Source: Larix kaempferi
Taxonomy: Eukaryota; Streptophyta; Pinopsida; Pinales; Pinaceae
NCBI GenBank assembly: GCA_027924585.1
Contig: BSBM01000307.1
Span: 13,935,501 to 13,999,500, forward strand
DNA length: 64,000 bases
Reading direction: 5' to 3'
The number at the start of each line of letters is the position of its first letter. Position 1 is the stretch's first letter. Under the pieces are notes generated by a model. That model saw only the letters and a program-made list of their open reading frames with translations, searched no databases and was not told the DNA's origin. Both the position numbers and the translations under genes were made by a program. Shown here in pieces: positions 56,016 through 64,000 of this stretch.

Positions 56016-56282
56016 CATATTCATGAACTTTAAAAGCAAACATAACATTGTAAATAACTCATCACATAAGCAAACATATAAACAAGATCTCATATGGAAT
56101 ACAAATGTATAAAGCCGCCAAAATGTCTGTATATATATAAATCGAGATAAAGTAGTGCTAATACAAAATCTGAAGCACGATGGATTTCAGTGAGTCTATA
56201 CAAAATCTGAGGCCTGATAGCTTTCAGTAATACAAAATATGAGGCTCACAAATCTCTCATTACATACATAATATCATTAGGC
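56016..56282. other. RE1 noncoding gap between aRNH and antisense gene
   Basis: AT-rich, with ACAAAATCTGA(A/G)GC motifs near 56164 and 56202 as in RE2. It separates two convergent genes. Confidence 0.5.
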
Positions 56283-57934
56283 CTAACGCCTAGCCCGTGC
56301 ACCTCTGGGTCTCGCAACCCTCGCCTGCTGGTCGTATAGATAATCAATCGCCCTCACCACCTTGCGGAGCAGCACACTGAAACGCAAGGTCACTCCAACC
56401 ATGTACCTTTGTGTGGCCCACAGTAACTCATGCACTATTGTCTCGGGAACATCTAACGTTAACCTAGTGAGGTTCTCATAGACATCTTCCATCTCTATGA
56501 TGGCATCATGCATGGATGGGGCTATAGCTGGTGCCTCTCTCCTCCTCACGAGAAGTGAAACTCCGAATGGCTATGAAGGGCCCACATCTGCACAAACCTG
56601 TTATTAACTCATCAGCACTAGCCAAAAAAAAATTATAAATACACAAAATGAAAAAATACAATGGTCATTGTTCTTACCGATATCTCCCCACTCTACTTTC
56701 TTGGGCAACACCAGGTCTGGATCCTCTCTAAAGTCTGTACCATTGTACAAATAGTCCTTGATCATGAGAAGCTAGCCTTCTAGCCATGTGAAGAATTCAG
56801 AACCATATACGATGATCGGACCCCCACCACCATGGTGGGCCATCACATCCGTCCATCAAACCATATGAGGTTCCTTGGCATCCCTATCATCCCAGTTCAC
56901 CTGCAAGCGTAGGAGAGGTAACTGCTCTAGGAAGAAAGAGATCACTACTGATCCGTAACCAAACTGCTTGAGTTCACCATGCTGACACTTGGTCAGCTGA
57001 GCTCAAAGGTTGGTGAGGAGTCCCTCACATTAGTTAAACACCTTAGGAGACATACACTCCTCTGCATATAATATTTGGGACTTGGTATCCAGGTGAGCCG
57101 CTTGGCTCCCTACTACCCTCACTATAGTGAAGAGTATGACGCGCAATGGACGTTCTCGAACCTCCTTAATGGGAATTTTCCCACTAGTGGAAACGGCATC
57201 TGGAGTGCAATGTTGAGCGATCAAATCATCCACTGTCCGATCACTCCCTCGTGATCCATTGAGAGACATAGTATCCCCCCTCCGGGATAGTCCTGTCAAG
57301 AAATAGATGTCCTCAACATCTATAATCAGCACGTGTTCCCCAACCATAAAATATTGTTGCGATAGATCCCAACTCTAGATCATGTGCTCATATAATGTGA
57401 CTTGGGCCCTCATGCCCTGAACCTGGAAGTACTTCAACAGTCCACAGTTTGTCAATGCATCCACACACAATGGATCATTTTCCGCTTGTATATGTTCTAC
57501 TTCATGTTCACGTTCACGCCATTCAAGAACCATGGTGACGGCCGTAAACATGTCAAAGGAAGCATTTAAACACTATTAGAACTCATCCAAACCGTTGAAC
57601 ACTTTTCTTGTGGGATAGGTTTTGATTTGAAGTTGGGTGTTTCTGTCATCGCACCCCATCATTGCTGACAGGGCGACGTCATCAAAAAGTTCCCTTACAA
57701 GTTTTGCGATGACCCAGGTTCGTTGCCGTTCTCGTAAAAGAGGCTTGCGACAACCCGAGGGCACAAAATCCCCTCATAAATCAACCCAAAAACCCAAAAA
57801 ATTAACAAGAAACAAAATTCTAATCCACTAGAAAGATGTTGGTTGAGGTCTAGGTTTACCTGCTCCTGAGGGTTCATGAAATGGTCAATCGTAGCTCCGA
57901 CAATCGACGAATGAAAATCAGCTCTGAATGGCAC
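56283..57934 (-). pseudogene. RE1 antisense three-exon gene
   Basis: On the minus strand: exon 1 57934-57860 (25 codons, ending CAG), intron 1 57859-57543 (starts GTAAAC; the acceptor AG is CG in this copy), exon 2 57542-56678 (865 bases), intron 2 56677-56588 (90 bases, GTAAGA...GTGCAG), exon 3 56587-56283. Phases are 0 and 1 as in RE2. Exon 1 shares SIxGATIxHF with RE2. Exon 2 begins MVLEWREREHEVEHIQAEND after three codons and includes VLIIDVEDIYFLTGLSRRGD and EFFTWLEG. The ATG of exon 2 has a CACCATGG context. Stops are few, plus a TAG in exon 3 at the codon that is TGA in RE2. Possible PMD-like protein; function unknown. Confidence 0.75.
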
Positions 57935-57990
57935 TTTCTTCTCCCCAAAATTGGCAAATGAAAATGGTAACTATTTTTGGTCATTTTTCC

Positions 57991-57999
57991 TATTTTATA
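57991..57999 (-). promoter_or_regulatory. TATA box of the RE1 antisense gene
   Basis: The minus strand reads TATAAAATA, 57 bases before the exon 1 ATG, matching the RE2 position. Confidence 0.6.
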
Positions 58000-58325
58000 A
58001 ACAAAAGGGAATATTCCTTTTTCAAATTTAGATGCTTTATGGGTTATTTGCTATAGTTTGGATTATTTACTGCATTTTAATACCAGGTTGACTATTTTTT
58101 GACCTAGTTTTCAAGCATGCAGGAGACGTTAAGTGTTTCATTTGCGCCATTCTCTCATCGTAGCGATCATCTCATAAATGTTGTCAAGTATGAACAACCC
58201 ATTGAATATTTTTGTTGTTATTTTTGCCCGTTAGAATTCGGTTATTTAATGATGATGAGCTAACTCTTTGTTCTTTTTCATGCTCGTAAAACCATGAGAA
58301 TAAGTCACCGAGTTATGATTTATCA

Positions 58326-58707
58326 CTTTTCTGGGCTCGTTAAACTCCTATGGAAAAGGAACCCCCCCGGAGTCTATTTTTAATCTCTTTTCAGGCTCTC
58401 GAAATACAAAAAGATTGCAAAGCGAACTTGTCACGTTCACGCTTGTTAAAGAATTTGAATGGTCATCTTCCTGGTGATAGTTTACCCCTTTTCCGGACCA
58501 GGGAGCACTACTTACGAAAAAGGAATACTCCATCCAATCATGACTGGAAGAGTCCTCTCTCGCATTGTTTTACCCTTTTTCGGGTGAAGAGGCTAACCTT
58601 ATGAAAAAGGACCTTTGGAGTCTTCTTTATCTCTTTTCAGACTCTCTAAACATGAAATGACGATCGATTTTACCTTCTATGGACTCGTTAAAATTTTACA
58701 TTGAAGG
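58326..58707 (+). other. RE1 conserved six-hairpin array
   Basis: The hairpins are 58326-58358 (CTTTTCT/GGAAAAG), about 58387-58413 (CTTTT/AAAAG), 58487-58523 (CCTTTTCCG/CGAAAAAGG), 58574-58610 (CCTTTTTC/GAAAAAGG, perfect 8 bp), 58635-58657 (TTTCA/TGAAA with a 13-base loop) and 58673-58707 (CCTTC/GAAGG). Same order as RE2 and RE3. Confidence 0.75.
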
Positions 58708-59927
58708 GCCCACTATGGGACAAACCCCTCCTCTCCCAGGTTTGGAAAATATTTGGGATTGGACTCATCTATGAAATGAGGTATACTGAGCATCTGGTGA
58801 CCCTCATCAAGCTCGTAAAAAACACATGAGGCACTCACCAGTCATGATGGGGAAAAAAGAAAGCATTTGTGTTACACATTTTACCTGTGGCAGTACCTAG
58901 TCATTCTTGAACATGGAACTCATTTGCATTCACATACCATACTTGGGTCATCCACTTGTCCTCGAGTTTTACCCACTTCCTGAGTCTTCTTAGTCCTTTG
59001 GGTCATCCAAATAATACTTCCATCATCAGTTGCATTAGGAAGTGGAGTCATTCTCGTCATGTCGATACTGCCAAGTCATGCCATGCCCATGTTCAAGTAT
59101 ACTTTCACCACTCATCATTTTCAGTCAACACACCTTCCACCATGTCATGTCTACTCTGAGTAAGTCATGTATCTTACTGAACCATCCGATTTGTTCAAAA
59201 AATCCTTTGTCGTGTTTCATGTCGATGATGGGGGATTCATCATGCCCCTCCTTCAATGGATTCATCCTGGTCAACTTCAGATCATCATCCGAGGATTGAA
59301 CTTAGAAACCAATCAAGTACCCATGTCCTGCATGCCTCAATGGCAGGTTACCTCACTTTCGGCATGATTTTACATCATTGAATCTTGATTGAAAGATCCC
59401 GTTTAGCATTCGAATTCAACTCATTAATTCATGCTCAATGGTATGTATTGTGATACCTTGGGTATCATTTACATTAATGGTGATTTCCCTCACGCTTGTT
59501 AACGGTATACATCAATGACCAGTAATCAAGTGGTTTCTACCATGTTTGATGTCAGAGCATTTGTAATCACATGGATAGATTCGTATCATTGCGAGTTCGA
59601 CTTGAATACCCTGGGGAAGTCTTGTTCTACCTAGGTTGCGATGGAGATTGTCTTTTGAGTCATATCACACAGATCCAAATTTTTATTGGTCGTGGATGTG
59701 TTATCATCTCATCATGGATCTACGCTTGTATCTAGTAGCCATGATTGTGTTCAGTCGATTCTTTACTACCATGGATCTGCATTGTATTGGTCGGAAGCCA
59801 TGATTGTGAGTCATATGAGAATGTGTTCTCAGAGTCAGTTGTACTGCAGCAACATTTCTTATCCGACAAGCCATTGCCATTCCTTCTGTCAAACCATTTC
59901 ACCTGTCCAGTTTAAATAGCTTCATGC
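58708..59927 (+). other. RE1 3' noncoding tail
   Basis: It aligns with RE2 47375-48590. No coding frame is shared. Near 59710-59810 a loose internal repeat (CATGGATCT...CCATGATTGTG, twice) is seen. Confidence 0.55.
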
Positions 59928-59940
59928 TTTGGGGGCATTC
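59928..59940 (+). promoter_or_regulatory. RE1 polypurine tract region
   Basis: TTTGGGGGCATTC lies next to the 3' LTR, as in RE2. Confidence 0.75.
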
Positions 59941-60914
59941 TATTACACCTAAATCTTACCATCATGAGACTTAGTGTATATACCCCTCATGTATCCATGA
60001 TCAGGAATTCAATTTGAAAGAGTTGTTGATCCGTTATCTTAAAAATCTAGGTGGATCGTTGCAACTTGCTCTCTTCCAGCTTGCGACGACCAGGATCATC
60101 ACAGGTTCCTCCTTGATAGAGCGTGAATATGTAGCATGTTGTCCTTATACAGCCTGCTCCGACCTAATCTGTCATATGTTTCCCTATTACAACCTACGAC
60201 GATGTCAGTTAATATGGATAAAAGGAAGCTTCGAGCGATTTCTCGAAGGAGGATGACTTGGATCTCTATCCCTAACTTATAGGTTGAGCTATCCTTTGGT
60301 TCCTCCATCATTGGGAAGATCCCTTAGTACTCTCCCACTAATCCTCAACTCATTTCTTTCCTCCTAATCCTATTTATATGAGGTTCCTCTTCACTCCAAC
60401 GGGAGGAAGTCTATAGTACTTACATGCTGGTGAAATTAGCTTAGGAGATCTCTATTCATCTCTTGGGAGATATATACTTCCTTTGGGGGCTTTGGCATTG
60501 GCTTGTTGGAGAAGGATTGCTACGTTAAGCCTTGGTTGTAATCACTTCCTTCTATGTACTTTCCCTTTTTATACAGTAATATAAATGCATTCCACCAAAT
60601 GTTGTTGCATTCATGATGTTTGTGTAGTTTGCCTGCTTAACTAGTTACTTAGATCTGTTATTGTTTAGATGCATTTTACTACTTTTGTTGTGATGTATGT
60701 CTTGACAGGTTTTGCAGTTGATATATGAAGACCATAAAGCTTGGAACAACATCAATGAGAAAGGATCCGTGATCTGAAAGGTAAGGGATCTAGTCGCTCG
60801 ATCTCTAATTAGATATAGGAAATTTATTTCATATTCTGTCTCATTTGTTCTAGGCTTGCATTAAGCTAGGGAGATCACACCTTGAGTCCGCTCTTGGTAG
60901 ATTGTCCGATAACA
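59941..60914 (+). repeat. RE1 3' LTR
   Basis: It starts TATTACACCTAAATCT (TG of the LTR start mutated to TA) and ends CCGATAACA. It is 974 bases long, matching 26900-28609 without S1. Minus-strand ORF3 of RE5 follows directly. Confidence 0.93.
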
Positions 60915-63900
60915 GGAAAATTTGAAGTGTCCACTTCCTTTAGCAATACTCATAATTCGGTATGGTCTCTGTATGAATAGCTCTGAAGGTGTGAACAAGC
61001 CTCTTTGAAAACCAGGACCAAATCAAAATCCCTTGTCAACTTATCCACCATTGTTTTTCCAGACAGTGATTGGGTCATGTCAGCAAAGTATGTATAATCC
61101 AACATGCATCCCACTAACCTATCCTGATACTCTTTCTGTGTCAACATGGTACCATCTTCTTCCAAAAAAAAAGGTAGTCCATTCTTGAACAATGGGTGAA
61201 ATATATCCTTAATGTATTCAATTGGTGGGCCATAATATCTATTCTGGCCTGGACTATAGCTAACTGTTGATTTTTTTTTATCACCTTCCCGGCCCAAATG
61301 AAGGTGGATAACCTGTCCTTTATGCCTACTGCTTTAACCTCATCCTCAATCAAACCATTCAAAAACTCTATGGCATTTTTAGCGCATTCAATAGTCTTTT
61401 TATTCAGTTTTTCATTTGTTGTTGTTACACTTCGCTTGGCCAACTTAATTACAGTCTCTTTGTCTAGAACAAAGTCTAGGTAGGGTCTTAATTTCTTTGC
61501 TCCAGCTATAACATCATCCTATATTACATGCTTTGCCTCCTGCAGTGATGTTTGTACTGTGTCCTATTTCATCAATTCATCATATCTGACCTGCAGATAT
61601 AGGTACTTAGCTTCCCAAGTCTTCCTCTCCTGCTCTTCTTTTGAAACTCTACTTTCCAGATCTGTGTTCTGCTTCTGCAACCTTTCTAGCTCTAAGTCCC
61701 CCAAAGTTTCCTGTGACATAACTTGCACAATGGAGAAGCCACCAGATTCAACGGAGGAGGACGTGACCATGTTCTCGAATTCTTTGTCTTTCTCCTGCAA
61801 TTTTACTTCCAAATCCTCAGACTTAGCTTTCCACTTCTTTTCGCTCTCCACCATAAGACAATATCCCTCTTCCATTGCTTTTCTTTCTCTTCAAACTTAC
61901 TAACCTGGCCTTACATTCCGTTAGTTCATTTTCAGCTCTTCTCTTTTCTCCTCCAGCTCAATCAACTCAGAGGCTTCTACCGGCTGGGTGGAAGGAATCT
62001 TCAATTTCTTTTTCACTGACGGAATAGTATTGTCTTTCTCATTTAGAAGATTTTGAATACTAGCCCTTTTTCTGGCTGGCCCACATTAGCCACTAATTCA
62101 TTCTGTAGCTTCTTGGTTTGTGCCTTGTGGCATTTTTTCTCCACTACTTCCTGTCTAAGCCGATTTCCAACCTTATTCTTACTGGTTTGCAGTTTGGAGA
62201 GCTCTAGTGCAGTGTTTAACAACTTGGCATAAATTATGTCCCCTGTTTCCTTGTGAAGATGGATCATGTCAGGTATGGGAATGTCTTCTAAGGTCATCTT
62301 CATTTCAGTGGCCTTACTCTTAGTAGCTAGGGCCAAATTCAAGGAGTTTTGAGCATGGCTCCTGATAGTAACCAAGGACACATCCTTGCTAGAGATTTGT
62401 CTGACCTCTGCATCCAACCTTGATTCTTCTTAATTTTCCTCTTTGCTCTCTTTATACTCATCCAATAATTCTGCTCTACTCTTGCTTTGTGCAGTAGGTT
62501 CATCCGCTTCCCTATAAAATGCATATTCCTTGCTATCGAAGGAAGCTATTTTGGGCTTCACCTGCTTCTTTTTAGCTTGACCAGTCGACACCTGCACAAT
62601 ATGCTTCCCTGGTTCTTCTACTTTCTATTTCTTTGAATCTCGCTCTGTATCCTCATCTTCTACATCCATGGAATCAATGACTTCCAATTTACTAGATCCT
62701 CCAGAGCCACTAGCAAAGGGTATAGTTGCTCCAACTGCTGGGACTAAGCTAGAGGAGCCAGGCAGTGCGGATATGGTTGTATGCACTAGAGAGGTGGATT
62801 GATCCTGTAAATCTACATCCATCTTCCCTTTGATGGGATACTCCAACCAGTTGGCAGTCTCTGGCGTACTTGCAATCTCAAAATGCACAAATCCCTTTCT
62901 ATTACTTTCTTTCCTTTTGTTGGAGATGATGTGGTGGTGATCATAGTTGATGGAAGCCTTTGTTCGGAATCCCATATCTCTTCACATACATTCAATGGTT
63001 GAAATGAAATCCTTTCTCTTGACGATGAATGGGCCTACAACCCATTGGAATGCAATATCTGAGGATTTCTTATGATCCAAAAAATGTTCAGTTTCCACCC
63101 TTAGCTTCTGCGTGATGAATTCCAAAGAAAACATTCTAGGATTAAATAATGTTGTTAGTACATAGGGTGAATGACAAAACCCATGAACTCTGATTGTTGT
63201 GCTGTGTTCCAAGACAAACCAGTCACCTATCTTCTTCTCGGGAGAAGGTTGCAAAATCTCCTTAATTTATCCTAACACCCTAGGAAATATTTTTTGAAAT
63301 AAAACATTGTAAACCTCAGACATGAGGTTGTTCATGAATTTGTTGTAGTTTGTGAGCATCATCTCAGGAAGCTGCAAGTTTTCTTCATTATATGTCAGGA
63401 ACATCCTCAGCAAATATGATTCGAACTTGAAGCTCTTGGTCTTGTGGAAGTCCACTAGCTGAGAATGGATATTCTCAGCTAGGGACTCGTCAAATTTAAT
63501 GCATGAACACTGGACAGACTAGTCAGACTCCTCGGAATCTAATGGGCAAGTGCTAAGGACAAAAAATAGGCTCATCAGGGGCTCAATGACATACATGTCT
63601 ATATCTAATCCTACAAATTGGCTTAGCATGGTTATAACACACTTGGATTCTTCATTAAAGAGACGTATTTCGACTGGGAAAGCATGGTCCTGCAATGGGA
63701 CACTAGGTTGTAGGAAAATCCTATAGAAAATTTGCTTAAACTTGACTGTGGACTATCTAAAATACTGAATTAGGTCTTCTTCCTTGTACTCTTTGGACTT
63801 TAGGCTGAATTCGTCAAGGATTGACAGGGATTTTCCTATAACGAGAGAATTGACAAGACATAATATCTTTGAGCTAGATGCATCCATAACACCCTCTTAG

Positions 63901-64000
63901 AGGAGGAATAATTGGTGGCACACCAGTCGACGAACTCAGGACAGTTAAGGGCTTGGTCAACCTCAAAAAACTGGAAAATTGACTTGTATACCTTGTGTAC
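60915..64000 (-). pseudogene. RE5 ORF3, right copy, running off the window
   Basis: It aligns with 550-3640 on the same strand. Recognisable segments are KRSVTTTNEKLNKKTIECAK (near 61440), a coiled-coil block with KKWKAKSEDLEVKLQEKDKE (near 61830), the block with LEDIPIPDMIHLHKETGD (near 62310), and KKIGDWFVLEHSTTIRVHGF (near 63235). This copy keeps one frame through EVYNVLFQKIFPRVLG and on into KEILQPSPEKK where the left copy has an indel, so together the two copies define the protein better than either alone. It is interrupted by RE1 at 60914; the last 23 codons are at 26831-26899. Product unknown; no membrane segment seen. Confidence 0.75.

Larger units (their letters stand above)
26900..60914 (+). 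mobile_element. RE1: Ty3/gypsy-type element with aRNH after integrase, host to three later insertions
   Basis: LTRs at 26900-28609 (with S1 inside) and 59941-60914 both start TGTTAC/TATTACACCTAAATCT and end in ...TAACA. GGCAA (26895-26899) and GGAAA (60915-60919) are a target duplication with one change. Internal order on the plus strand: primer-binding site, gag (split by S2 and RE2), protease, RT, RNase H, integrase, intron candidate, aRNH, then an antisense three-exon gene, a hairpin array, a noncoding tail, and a polypurine tract. Compared with RE2, about 2.3 kb of leader and the gag start are missing. Without inserts it would be about 13.1 kb. Confidence 0.88.
25905..64000 (-). mobile_element. 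RE5: second RE4-type element, interrupted by RE1, runs off the window
   Basis: RE5 is seen as its 3' LTR (25905-26805), polypurine tract, ORF3 end (26831-26899), and then, after RE1, the rest of ORF3 (60915-64000). Its spacer, pol and gag should lie beyond 64000. It inserted into the RE7 aRNH gene; CAAGG at 25900-25904 is the expected target duplication. Confidence 0.65.

Noticed and set aside
26900-60914. Endogenous pararetrovirus
   Set aside because: LTRs, primer-binding sites, target duplications and an integrase are present and no movement-protein-like gene is seen.

Overview
This looks like a stretch of a large, repeat-filled plant nuclear genome; the style (long LTR elements nested in each other, slow decay, no host gene) suggests a gymnosperm, but that is inference and no species is claimed. 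I found no intact cellular gene, no genuine tRNA or rRNA gene and no CRISPR. Nearly the whole window is explained by nine LTR-retrotransposon units, named here for reference. RE4 (minus, about 550-19754) is a Ty3/gypsy element with gag, pol and an extra 3' ORF. RE3 (plus, 10270-19362) is a gag-only LTR element inserted in the RE4 gag. RE6 (plus, about 19880-24422) is a 5'-truncated chromovirus. RE7 (minus, 24423-25904) is an old fragment related to RE4. RE5 (minus, 25905 to beyond 64000) is a second RE4-type element. RE1 (plus, 26900-60914) is inserted in the 3' ORF of RE5. RE2 (plus, 34028-49505) is a relative of RE1 inserted in the RE1 gag. S1 (27544-28277) and S2 (28915-33604) are solo-LTR-like insertions in RE1.

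The nesting is supported by target-site duplications: TGAGG for RE3, CCCCC for RE2, CCTTA for S2, ATAAA for S1, and GGCAA/GGAAA (one mismatch) for RE1. Host reading frames can be followed across the RE3 and RE1 insertion sites. The first about 3.6 kb of the window (end of an RE1-type LTR, then the RE4 3' ORF) is repeated at 60366-64000 at an offset of about 60.36 kb with the same LTR/ORF junction. This suggests a large duplication made after the RE1-type insertion.

RE1 and RE2 have an unusual shared design. The sense strand carries gag with a long Pro/Gly-rich segment, then protease, RT, RNase H, integrase, and a second archaeal-type RNase H (aRNH) placed after integrase. In RE1 a 142-nt GT-AG intron candidate would remove the integrase stop and put aRNH in frame. 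Beyond aRNH lies an antisense gene that I can reconstruct in both copies as three exons with a TATA box and matching intron positions and phases. Beyond that lies a series of six small hairpins, found in the same order in RE1, RE2 and the gag-only RE3. In RE4 and RE7 the aRNH instead sits between protease and RT. All coding regions carry stops or frameshifts, so every gene is annotated as a pseudogene or decayed element gene.
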